From positions 5,148,501 to 5,212,500 of the forward strand of contig NZ_CP128362.1 of assembly GCF_034274695.1 (NCBI RefSeq): DNA of 64,000 nucleotides. The letters run 5' to 3'. Origin of the DNA: Chitinophaga sp. LS1. Its GTDB lineage: Bacteria > Bacteroidota > Bacteroidia > Chitinophagales > Chitinophagaceae. A program made the position numbers and the translations under genes. The notes under the pieces were generated by a model that saw nothing but the letters and a program-made list of their open reading frames with translations, had not been told where the DNA came from and searched no databases. The first letter of the stretch is position 1; every line of letters begins with the position of its first letter. Below, piece after piece: positions 45,825-53,439 of the stretch.

Positions 45825-47057
45825 TTATATAGCTTTAAAGACCACAATGCCATTGTGACCTCCAAAACCAAAGGTATTACTCATTGCGACGTTTACCTTT
45901 TTCTTTACTGCACTACCTAATATGATATTGAGTCCTGCCGGAATAGCAGGGTCAAGTTCAGTCGTATTGATGGTAGGTGGGATCACTCCATTTTTGATAC
46001 TTAATATAGAAGCAATTGCTTCGATAGCACCCGCAGCACCCAAAAGGTGACCGGTCATAGACTTGGTGGCACTGATGGCGACAGATGGTTCAAGCAGCCT
46101 GGTAATGGCCGCAATTTCACTTAGGTCCCCTACGGGTGTACTGGTCGCGTGTGCGTTCAGATAATCTACCTGAGAGGGGTTTAAACCACCATCTTCCAGC
46201 GCTCTTTTCATTGCTTCGTAGGCACCCAGTCCCTGCGGGTGTGTAGCGGTCATATGGTAGGCATCAGCAGTCATGGCAGCACCGGCTACTTCTGCATAGA
46301 TGTGTGCACCTCTCGCTACCGCATGTTCGTATTCTTCCAGTACCAGTGCACCGGCGCCTTCACCCATCACGAATCCATCTCTGCCTGTATCAAATGGTCT
46401 GCTTGCATGGGCAGGATCACCGTTGCGCTGCGACATAGCTTTCATGGCACAGAATCCACCTACGGAAGCCTCCGTAATCGGCGCTTCAGAACCACCGGTG
46501 ATGATCACTTTGGCCTTGCCCCAGCGAATGTAATTGAGTGCATCCATGATGGCCGTATTGCTGGTAGAACAGGCAGATACGGTGGTATAGTTGATCCCCA
46601 TTAACCCGAAGCGGATTGAGATCATACCCGATGCCATGTTCGCAATTAATTTTGGCACAAAGAAAGGATTGAAACGCGGCTGGAAATTATTCTCCACATA
46701 TTCTTTTACCTGTTCTTCGAAGGTCTGCATACCACCCTGACCAGAACCCCAGATCACCCCTGTATCGAAGGGGTTCATGGTGGCAAAGTCAATGCCTGAA
46801 TCGTCTACCGCCTGTTGGGCGGCAATGAGTGCGTATTGGGTAAACGGATCCGTTTTCCTGATATCATTCTTATCTAAATATTGTAAAGGATCATAGTCCT
46901 TGATCTCGCAGGCGAATTGCGTTCGAAACTTACTGGCGTCGAATTTTGTGATCATCGCAGCGCCGCTTTTGCCCGCCAGCAAATTGTCCCAGAAGGCTTT
47001 CACGTGATTCCCGATAGGCGTGATCGCGCCTAAGCCGGTGATTACTACTCTTTTCAT
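45825..47057 (-). CDS. fabF: Beta-ketoacyl-ACP synthase II (FabF type)
   Basis: 410 residues. It has the thiolase fold, with nucleophile Cys163 in SACSTSNTAIM, the two His motifs NAHATSTPVGD and SMTGHLLGAAG, and a GFGGHN end. It extends acyl-ACP chains by condensation with malonyl-ACP. It overlaps the TetR-family gene by 4 nt (tetR first), so both come from one transcript under TetR control. There is no acyl carrier protein or other fab gene beside it, so this is probably a dedicated or alternative condensing enzyme rather than the housekeeping copy. Confidence 0.88.
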   Translation of the reverse strand: MKRVVITGLGAITPIGNHVKAFWDNLLAGKSGAAMITKFDASKFRTQFACEIKDYDPLQYLDKNDIRKTDPFTQYALIAAQQAVDDSGIDFATMNPFDTGVIWGSGQGGMQTFEEQVKEYVENNFQPRFNPFFVPKLIANMASGMISIRFGLMGINYTTVSACSTSNTAIMDALNYIRWGKAKVIITGGSEAPITEASVGGFCAMKAMSQRNGDPAHASRPFDTGRDGFVMGEGAGALVLEEYEHAVARGAHIYAEVAGAAMTADAYHMTATHPQGLGAYEAMKRALEDGGLNPSQVDYLNAHATSTPVGDLSEIAAITRLLEPSVAISATKSMTGHLLGAAGAIEAIASILSIKNGVIPPTINTTELDPAIPAGLNIILGSAVKKKVNVAMSNTFGFGGHNGIVVFKAI

Positions 47058-47605
47058 AAAATATCGTCTAATAATTGTTTGCTGATTTTTTCAAATGCGG
47101 TTTCTCCCATAACACGGCTGAGGAGGAGAGAAGCGAGCAGGTTGGAAACGATTAATAATGCCCGGTCCCCGGCGGTGCCTTTGAAGTGAAAGATACCCTT
47201 TTTTTGTCCGTTTTCGAGACATTCTGTAACCCAGGTTATGACAGAAGCACTGAATTGTCGCAGGCGCGCCTGCATATTTTCAGGCAGCGTATTGTAATCT
47301 GGGGATAGGGATCCCATGATACAGACCATGTGGGAATTGCATTTGTTTTCGAAAGAGGCAATGAGGTGGCGTAGCTGCTTATCTTCCGGCAGGGCTTCCC
47401 AATTGGCAATTCCGGTATTCATCCAGGTGATTTCCTGGTCAATGACGGCCATGCCAAGGTCGGCCTTGGTGGGGAAATAGTAGTGAACTGCGGCATTCTT
47501 AATGGCCAGCGGATCGGATATGTCTTTGTAACTGAAGGCGTTAAAGCCTTTTGTTTTGATCAGCTGGTCAGCCAGGTCGACTATTTTTTCTTTGGTGTCC
47601 TGCAT
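47054..47605 (-). CDS. TetR/AcrR-family transcriptional regulator
   Basis: 183 residues. An N-terminal helix-turn-helix (about 8-53: KIVDLADQLIKTKGFNAFSY, NAAVHYYFPTKADLGMAVI) and a helical ligand-binding part (about 60-180). It probably represses its own operon (tetR-fabF): a palindrome of 7-bp arms lies in the spacer of the consensus promoter directly before its start codon. The ligand may be an acyl or lipid-type compound, by analogy with TetR regulators of fatty-acid genes; this is inference. Confidence 0.88.
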   Translation of the reverse strand: MQDTKEKIVDLADQLIKTKGFNAFSYKDISDPLAIKNAAVHYYFPTKADLGMAVIDQEITWMNTGIANWEALPEDKQLRHLIASFENKCNSHMVCIMGSLSPDYNTLPENMQARLRQFSASVITWVTECLENGQKKGIFHFKGTAGDRALLIVSNLLASLLLSRVMGETAFEKISKQLLDDIL

Positions 47606-47610
47606 GGGAG

Positions 47611-47641
47611 CAAAGGTACTTACTTATTAGTAAGTAAACAA
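47611..47641 (-). promoter_or_regulatory. tetR-fabF promoter with internal TetR operator
   Basis: On the minus strand, -33 TTG (47639-47641) and -7 TACCTTTG (47611-47618) are 20 bp apart, a full consensus match. The spacer contains the palindrome TTACTTA-TTAG-TAAGTAA (47620-47637), a typical TetR-family operator. The start codon at 47605 lies about where transcription should start, so the mRNA is probably leaderless. Confidence 0.75.
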
Positions 47642-47650
47642 ATGGCAATA

Positions 47651-47813
47651 GCAAAGTCATAGTAAAGCTATAGTGTAGCTTCGATATAATAACGTCACTA
47701 TAAGGACACTATAACGTCACTATAAGGGCACTTCAATATCCAAGGGATAATGAGGTGCCCTTATAGTGACCTTTTGGTAGCGAAGTTGTAGCGAAGCTAC
47801 ACCGAAGCTTTGC
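47651..47813. repeat. Long nested inverted repeat (foldback)
   Basis: Inner arms 47716-47734 and 47752-47770 (19 bp with one G-U). Outer arms GTGTAGCTTCG (47673-47683) with CGAAGCTACAC (47792-47802), and GCAAAG (47651-47656) with CTTTGC (47808-47813). CGTCACTATAAGG occurs twice as a direct repeat within it. It lies between the tetR promoter and the DinB-family gene. Confidence 0.65.
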
Positions 47814-47855
47814 CGGCTTGGCACCCTGTTTGACGCCTATTCCAAAAAGCAAATC

Positions 47856-48329
47856 ATGGTACAAAAAGAAGTCATTAAATCATTAGAAGAGCTCCTCACA
47901 GGCAGTCATGCCCATATCTCATTCGAAGATGCCGTCAACGGGGTACCTGAAAAAATAAGAGGAGTCGTACCGGAAAATATGCCTTACAGCATCTGGCAAC
48001 TGGTAGAACACATTCGCATTGCCCAATGGGATATATTAGAGTTCTCAAAAAATCCAGGTCACCAGTCCCCACCCTGGCCAGAAGGTTACTGGCCCAGGGA
48101 GCCGGCGCCCAAAGACGACGAAGCCTGGAAGCACAGCATCACCCAGATCAAAAAGGATTGTGCAGAATTTATTAAATTGCTCAAACGACCTGATGCAGAT
48201 CTTTTCGAGCCCTTTACGCATGGAGATGGGCAACACCTCTTCCGCGAAGCACTGCTGATTGCTGATCATAACAGTTACCATACCGGCGAAATTGTGGCTG
48301 TGAGAAGAATGCTGGGGGCGTGGAAATAA
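47856..48329 (+). CDS. DinB-family protein
   Basis: 157 residues, a four-helix DinB/YfiT-like bundle. The metal triad is His52 (LVEHIRIAQ), His138 and His142 (DHNSYHTGE). Family members include bacillithiol and mycothiol S-transferases and metal-dependent hydrolases; the N-terminal domain of EgtB has the same fold. It lies 9 nt before the EgtE-like PLP gene on the same strand, so they are likely co-expressed. A thiol-S-transferase role is inference from family and context; the substrate is unknown. Confidence 0.8.
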   Translation: MVQKEVIKSLEELLTGSHAHISFEDAVNGVPEKIRGVVPENMPYSIWQLVEHIRIAQWDILEFSKNPGHQSPPWPEGYWPREPAPKDDEAWKHSITQIKKDCAEFIKLLKRPDADLFEPFTHGDGQHLFREALLIADHNSYHTGEIVAVRRMLGAWK

Positions 48330-48338
48330 ATAAATACC

Positions 48339-49523
48339 ATGGACATCGCTAACCTAAGGGCAGATACACCCGGCTGCCAGACCAAAGTACACTTTAATAA
48401 TTCCGGCGCTGCTTTACCACCTTACCCGGTATTGCAGGCCATGCAGGATTATCTTGCTGAAGAAGCTAATTGTGGAGGTTATGAAACGGCGGCAGCTAAT
48501 GCAACTGCCCTCAACCGTTTTTATCTGGCCGCAGGAAGATTGCTGAATGCTTCTGCGAAGAATATTGCATTTACCAGCAGCGCGACAAACAGTTTTGCGC
48601 GGGCGCTTTCGTGCATTCCATTTAAAAAGAGAGATGTGGTGGTGATTGCCAATGAAGATTATGCGAGTAACCAGTTGCAGTTCCTCTCGCTGGAAGAGCG
48701 GTTTGGAATAGAGCTGGTACGTGCACATAGTATGCCGGAAGGTGGTGTGGATGTGGATCACATGGCATCATTAATTCGTGATAGAAATCCCAGGCTCGTG
48801 TCACTCACACACGTTCCTTCAAATACCGGTTTAATCCAGCCTGTGGCGGAAATAGGAAAAGTATGCCGTGAACTGGACATACCTTATCTCGTAGATGCGT
48901 GTCAGTCAGCCGGACAATTACCATTGGATGTAGAAGAGATGGGGTGTGATTTTCTTTGTGCTACGCTGCGTAAATACCTGCGTGGACCAAGGGGTGCGGG
49001 ATTTTTATATGTGTCTGACAGGATATTGCATAAACCCTGGTATCCGTTGTTTTTAGATATGTATGCAGCTACCTGGACGGATGATGATACCTTCATTCCG
49101 GCATCGGATGCAAAACGCTTTCAGGACTGGGAGCAATCTTATGCATTGATAGCAGGTGGTTATGCCGCTGTACATTATGCCAATGAAATCGGGTTACAAA
49201 ATATTGCGGACCGGAATAAATACCTGTGCGGGTTATTGCGTCCACGGCTGGAATCCCTGCCGGGTGTAACGTTGTTAGATAAAGGAAAGGAACTGGCCAG
49301 TATCATCACCCTGTCTGCACCTGTCAGTGATCCGCAATGGCTGTTGACTTCACTGCGTGAGCGAAATATAAATACAGCCATTAGTGTGACATCCAGTGCG
49401 TTGATCGATTTTAAATCAAAGGGCGTGAACTGGGCGCTGCGCATATCCCCGCATTATTACAATACGGAAGATGAAATTGATATTTTGCTGGATGCGCTGG
49501 AATCATTATTTGCAAATCCATAA
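48339..49523 (+). CDS. Class V aminotransferase-fold PLP enzyme, EgtE-like candidate
   Basis: 394 residues. The fold-type I class V family (isopenicillin N epimerase/cysteine desulfurase relatives) is shown by the PLP lysine Lys212 in LRKYLRGPRGAGF, the Asp in YLVDACQSAGQLPLDVEEMG and HVPSNTGLIQP. The N-terminal phrase CGGYETAAAN and the RKYLRGPRG block resemble, from memory, mycobacterial EgtE, the hercynylcysteine sulfoxide C-S lyase that finishes ergothioneine synthesis. It has no cysteine-desulfurase-type catalytic loop that I can see. It is convergent with egtD/egtB, whose products make the substrate. The EgtE function is a hypothesis; other lyases or epimerases of the family remain possible. 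Confidence 0.65.
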   Translation: MDIANLRADTPGCQTKVHFNNSGAALPPYPVLQAMQDYLAEEANCGGYETAAANATALNRFYLAAGRLLNASAKNIAFTSSATNSFARALSCIPFKKRDVVVIANEDYASNQLQFLSLEERFGIELVRAHSMPEGGVDVDHMASLIRDRNPRLVSLTHVPSNTGLIQPVAEIGKVCRELDIPYLVDACQSAGQLPLDVEEMGCDFLCATLRKYLRGPRGAGFLYVSDRILHKPWYPLFLDMYAATWTDDDTFIPASDAKRFQDWEQSYALIAGGYAAVHYANEIGLQNIADRNKYLCGLLRPRLESLPGVTLLDKGKELASIITLSAPVSDPQWLLTSLRERNINTAISVTSSALIDFKSKGVNWALRISPHYYNTEDEIDILLDALESLFANP

Positions 49524-49718
49524 GGGAGGCATCCACCAAAAAGAAACGGGGATGTATCATAAATAACTGGAGGGCCATGAGAATGGCATGTACGAAAATT
49601 CTCTCCATCTGGTAGGTACCCGAATAAAACATTCATGAAAGATGGAATTCTCCAACGTGGAATGAAAACATTTTCAAAGAAAAGGGGGCGTCTCGAATTT
49701 CTGAGACGCCCCCTTTTC
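49524..49718. repeat. Mosaic intergenic repeat, locus E, with terminator
   Basis: An inverted beta unit (about 49547-49625, ending GGTACCCGAATA), an alpha module (49629-49682, CATTCATGAAAGATGG) and a strong hairpin GGGGGCGTCTC (49683-49693) with GAGACGCCCCC (49702-49712) followed by TTTTCTTTTT. It fills the gap between the convergent EgtE-like and egtD genes and probably terminates both. Confidence 0.8.
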
Positions 49719-49732
49719 TTTTTGAATTTATT

Positions 49733-50725
49733 TTACGCCTGCCATAAACTATCTACAAACCAACCTTTCCTGTCCGTAAAGTGCGCGATGGGCTCAAAGC
49801 CAGCCTGTATAGCCAGTTTCTCTGATTCATCCAGACTATACTTCTGTGAGATCTCCATATAGATCGTTTCGTGCTTTTTAAACTCAATCGTCTTATTTAA
49901 GATATGCACTTCCTGATCCTCCAAACTCACAAGATAACTCTTGCAGGCGCCTGTACCCGGATCGTAAGTAGGATAGTGGTCGAATTTTGACAGGTCAAAA
50001 TCCGCCTCCATTTCCCTGTTAATCCTGGTGAGGAGGTTCAGGTTGAACTCGCGCGTAATACCTTCTGAATCATTGTACGCATTCAGAATAATCTGCGGAT
50101 GCTTCTTCAGATCGAAACCTGTGAGCAACATATCGCGGGGTTGTAAATAATTGCGCAGCTGGCGGCAGAACTTACGGGTTTCTGCAGGGGTGAAGTTGCC
50201 GATATTGCCACCCATACATAGTACGACTTTAGGTCTTGCCGATAGCGTCTGTACCATACGCAGCATCTCGAAATATTCACCGTGCAGCCCATGTACCTGC
50301 AACCCCGGTAAGCGCTCAGGTAGGTTTTGCTCCAGTTGACTGATCACATTTGCACTTATGTCAATGGGGTAGTAAGTGAAAGAGTGATCTATATGTAGTA
50401 ATTCCTGTAAGAGGTGTACGGACTTGGTCGCATCGCCTGCACCCAGTTCTACAACATCGAAAGTATCTGTGAGCGATGCAATCAGCGCACTGATCTGCGC
50501 GGATTGTTCCTGCATAATTTCCATCTCACAATTCGTCGGGTAGTATGCCGGACAAGCCATGATACGCTGAAAGATGCGGTCTCCGTTGTCATCATAAAAA
50601 TACTTAGCGTCGAGATATTTATCTTTTGCATTCAATCCCTGCAGTACATCACGATGAAAAACGGGCAATTGTTCCAGCTTCGGGGTCAATACAGTGAAAG
50701 CATTCATTACAGAGGTGGTAGCCAT
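49733..50725 (-). CDS. egtD: L-histidine N-alpha-methyltransferase EgtD
   Basis: 330 residues, the usual EgtD length. The N-terminal block LNAKDKYLDAKYFYDDNGDRIFQ and the SAM site DVVELGAGDATKS, with CMGGNIGNFTPAE and DLKKHPQIILNAYND, are signatures of the histidine-specific methyltransferase family. The enzyme makes hercynine (histidine betaine) from histidine with three SAM, the first step of ergothioneine synthesis. It is the last gene of a minus-strand operon, 27 nt after egtB. Confidence 0.9.
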   Translation of the reverse strand: MATTSVMNAFTVLTPKLEQLPVFHRDVLQGLNAKDKYLDAKYFYDDNGDRIFQRIMACPAYYPTNCEMEIMQEQSAQISALIASLTDTFDVVELGAGDATKSVHLLQELLHIDHSFTYYPIDISANVISQLEQNLPERLPGLQVHGLHGEYFEMLRMVQTLSARPKVVLCMGGNIGNFTPAETRKFCRQLRNYLQPRDMLLTGFDLKKHPQIILNAYNDSEGITREFNLNLLTRINREMEADFDLSKFDHYPTYDPGTGACKSYLVSLEDQEVHILNKTIEFKKHETIYMEISQKYSLDESEKLAIQAGFEPIAHFTDRKGWFVDSLWQA

Positions 50726-50752
50726 AATGTAAACTTAATTGTTGAATGAGAA

Positions 50753-51901
50753 TTATTTAGCTAATCTGATGCCAGTATATTGCCATCTCAGTGGCGGATG
50801 GAAAAAATTTCGGTAAGTGATCCGGCTATGTCCCGGTGGAGTGGCTACAGAGCCGCCTCTCAGTACCATCTGGCTCACCATGAACTTTCCGTTATATTCG
50901 CCGATAGCGCCGGGTGCTTTTACAAAACCGGGGTAAGGAAGATACGCACTTTCTGTCCATTCCCATCTTTCTCCCCACGCCAGTTGCGGTGCGGCGGCTT
51001 CCCATTCATTTTCTGTAGGAAGGCGCAATCCTTTCCATGCCGCGAAAGCAGCGGCTTCGTAATAACTGATATGCGCCAGTGGCATGCTGGGGTCAATGGC
51101 CCTGAATCCTTTTAAAGTGTAATTCATCCAGTCACCATCTACTTCATGCCAGTAAAGCGGGGCGTTGATCTTATTGGTTTTTACCCAGTCCCATCCCTCG
51201 GCGTGCCAGTGACGGAAGTCCGTGTAACCGCCAGCCTTCATGAATTCCAGGTATTCAGCGTTCGTGACAAGCGCACTGCTGATACTAAATTCTTCCAGGT
51301 ACACCTTGTGTCTGTTCAGTTCGTTGTCAAAGCAGAAACCTTCGCCGGTATAACCGATTTCGTAGATACCTGCCGGGAAAGCAATGAAATGACTGCTGGC
51401 CACCGGCTGTTCTTTGAAATTGTAGTCCTCCTGGTAAGCGGGGAACAAAGGATTGTGCCCTAAGATATATTTTATATCAGTGACAAGTAATTCCTGGTGC
51501 TGTTCTTCATGATTTAAACCTAAAGTGATCAGTGCGTGTAATTCTTTGGATATATCCTGTGCGAGTAATTTACCCATTTCTTTATCTACGTATTCCCTAT
51601 AACGGTATACATCCGCCACACCTGGTCTGCTAAGATTTCCCCGATCTGTACGAATAACTCTCGCACCTACGGATTCATAGTAGCTATTAAATACAAAGTT
51701 GTAATCAGCATTAAATACCTGGTAGCCGTTTAAATTTGGCTGTAATACAAATGTTTCAAAGAACCAGGTAGTATGGCCTAAATGCCACTTGGGCGGACTT
51801 ACATCTACCACTGGTTGTACCACATAATCCTCTGTTTGTAAAGGCGCGCATATGCTCACAGATCTTTGGCGCACGGTGTCGAAAGCTTGCTTTAATTCCA
51901 T
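50753..51901 (-). CDS. egtB: Ergothioneine sulfoxide synthase EgtB
   Basis: 382 residues. An N-terminal DinB-type domain supplies the iron ligands: WHLGHTTWF (His40 and His43) and the HX3HXE motif HEEQHQE (His131, His135, Glu137). The C-terminal FGE-sulfatase/C-type-lectin-like domain (about 170-380) contains FSISSALVTNAEYLEFM, GLRLPTENEWEAAA and LRGGSVATPPGHSRITYRN. EgtB joins hercynine to a thiol (cysteine or gamma-Glu-Cys) with oxygen, giving a sulfoxide. No egtA or egtC is in the window, so a cysteine-using type is plausible. Its start overlaps the stop of the permease gene by 10 nt, implying coupled translation. Confidence 0.9.
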   Translation of the reverse strand: MELKQAFDTVRQRSVSICAPLQTEDYVVQPVVDVSPPKWHLGHTTWFFETFVLQPNLNGYQVFNADYNFVFNSYYESVGARVIRTDRGNLSRPGVADVYRYREYVDKEMGKLLAQDISKELHALITLGLNHEEQHQELLVTDIKYILGHNPLFPAYQEDYNFKEQPVASSHFIAFPAGIYEIGYTGEGFCFDNELNRHKVYLEEFSISSALVTNAEYLEFMKAGGYTDFRHWHAEGWDWVKTNKINAPLYWHEVDGDWMNYTLKGFRAIDPSMPLAHISYYEAAAFAAWKGLRLPTENEWEAAAPQLAWGERWEWTESAYLPYPGFVKAPGAIGEYNGKFMVSQMVLRGGSVATPPGHSRITYRNFFHPPLRWQYTGIRLAK

Positions 51902-53439
51902 TGTAAGTATTTTGTCAGGTCGCTGATAGTCTTAATTTTTAAAGCACTGGCCTGTTGTCTGCGCATCATTAATGCATACGTATTATTGAATCCAACAGGT
52001 GCCAGCCATTTGATATGATAGCGTTGTTGAAAGGCCGCTGCCACGTAGTCGTAAACTTTATCAGCCTGTCCATCCAATGAATCGAGGGTAGACGGAGGTG
52101 CCTGTAAGATGACGAGCAGACCGGTACCGGTATATTCCGGGTACAGGTCAATCTGTGCATTGGTGAGTGCTTCAAAGCAGATCTTTGTACCTCCCAGACC
52201 GGTCATTGTTTCTACATGCAGATCAGTAAAACCTTCAACCAGTAATTTGTACATATTTGCGAGGATGTAGCCGTCACCAAAGATCTTGGCGCCAATGCGG
52301 ATCGTACCTTTTGTACCCGTTCCGGGTGATCGCAGCAAGTGGTGGGCATCGAGAAACTCCTTAGCAACAACAGCCGGGGACTGTTTTAAAATATCTACCC
52401 GGTAATTCAAGGCCGTCATGATACTATCATTAATTGTACCAGACAGTTTATCGAGGGCCGGGGCCAGTTCGGGGTATTTGTCAAGCACGTCCTGTCTCAC
52501 AATTGGTGCGGCGTAATACGGCGGAAATATGTGTTTGTCATCCTGTAATACCTGGAGGTCATACGCTTTTACACGGCCATCGGTACTGCTGCCGCTGATT
52601 ACGTCTACCTTTTTGTCGTAAGCGGCTTTGTACATGATCATATCGCTGATTACCACCGTGCGAATTTTTAATCCATAGATCTTTTTTAAACCTACATCTC
52701 CATCATTCCGCCCCATGAATTCCGGGGTAAAGCCTGCGAGCAATTTAGAACCATAAAAGTCAGGGAGCAGGTAAAAAGAAGATAGCACCAATATCAGCAG
52801 CGGCAGCAGGAACACCTTGCGGAATTTGATGCGGGAGAGGCCCCAGTCGAATAAGATAGCGAGCAAGGCAGCAGGAATGGCACCAGCCAGGATCATGTTC
52901 GTGTTGTTGAGCGCGATACCACCGAAAATGAATTCCCCTAAGCCACCGGCAGCAATGTAGGCAGCGAGGGTGGCGACACCCACATTGATCACGGTAGCGG
53001 TTCTTACACCCGCCAGTATCACAGGCATGGCGAGTGGTAGTTGTACTTTAAATAATAATTGACGGGCGCTCATACCGATACCGGTCGCCGCTTCGATAAC
53101 GGAGGGATCCACCTGTATGATCCCTGTATAAGTATTGCGTACAATGGGCAATAGCGCATACAAAAATAACGCGACGATGGCAGGTAAAGGGCCAATCCCT
53201 AACAGGGGAATCATGAAGCCTAAAAGGGCTATACTGGGGATGGTTTGTAATACTCCTGCAATGCCCAATACGGCACCTGCCATTTTAGGCCTTCGGGTGA
53301 TGAGGATACCCAGGGGCACACCAATCACAACGGCGATCAACAAAGAGATAAAGGTAAGGCCGATATGTTGCAGGGTTTGTTCCAGTATTTTGCCGGATTC
53401 CTGCTGTAGAAAGTCAATAAAGCTGTTAGCTGGTTCCAT
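51892..53439 (-). CDS. ABC permease fused to substrate-binding domain (EgtU/OpuC type)
   Basis: 515 residues. The N-terminal half (about 1-215) is a permease with six hydrophobic helices and the ABC-interaction loop (EAATGIGMSARQLLFKVQLP). After a helix near 212-226 comes a type II binding domain (about 235-515) with SSTDGRVKAYDLQVLQDDK, GTIRIGAKIFGDGYILANMY and the quaternary-ammonium signature DLYPEYTGTG. Family members carry glycine betaine, choline or carnitine; the fused EgtU form described in Helicobacter and Streptococcus takes up ergothioneine. Location in one operon with egtB and egtD favours ergothioneine or hercynine, which is inference. It overlaps the ATPase gene by 14 nt. Confidence 0.8.
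   Translation of the reverse strand: MEPANSFIDFLQQESGKILEQTLQHIGLTFISLLIAVVIGVPLGILITRRPKMAGAVLGIAGVLQTIPSIALLGFMIPLLGIGPLPAIVALFLYALLPIVRNTYTGIIQVDPSVIEAATGIGMSARQLLFKVQLPLAMPVILAGVRTATVINVGVATLAAYIAAGGLGEFIFGGIALNNTNMILAGAIPAALLAILFDWGLSRIKFRKVFLLPLLILVLSSFYLLPDFYGSKLLAGFTPEFMGRNDGDVGLKKIYGLKIRTVVISDMIMYKAAYDKKVDVISGSSTDGRVKAYDLQVLQDDKHIFPPYYAAPIVRQDVLDKYPELAPALDKLSGTINDSIMTALNYRVDILKQSPAVVAKEFLDAHHLLRSPGTGTKGTIRIGAKIFGDGYILANMYKLLVEGFTDLHVETMTGLGGTKICFEALTNAQIDLYPEYTGTGLLVILQAPPSTLDSLDGQADKVYDYVAAAFQQRYHIKWLAPVGFNNTYALMMRRQQASALKIKTISDLTKYLQWN

Noticed and set aside
49635..49862. 75-codon plus-strand frame
   Set aside because: It begins in the alpha repeat module, runs through the terminator hairpin and then antisense to egtD; a chance chimera.
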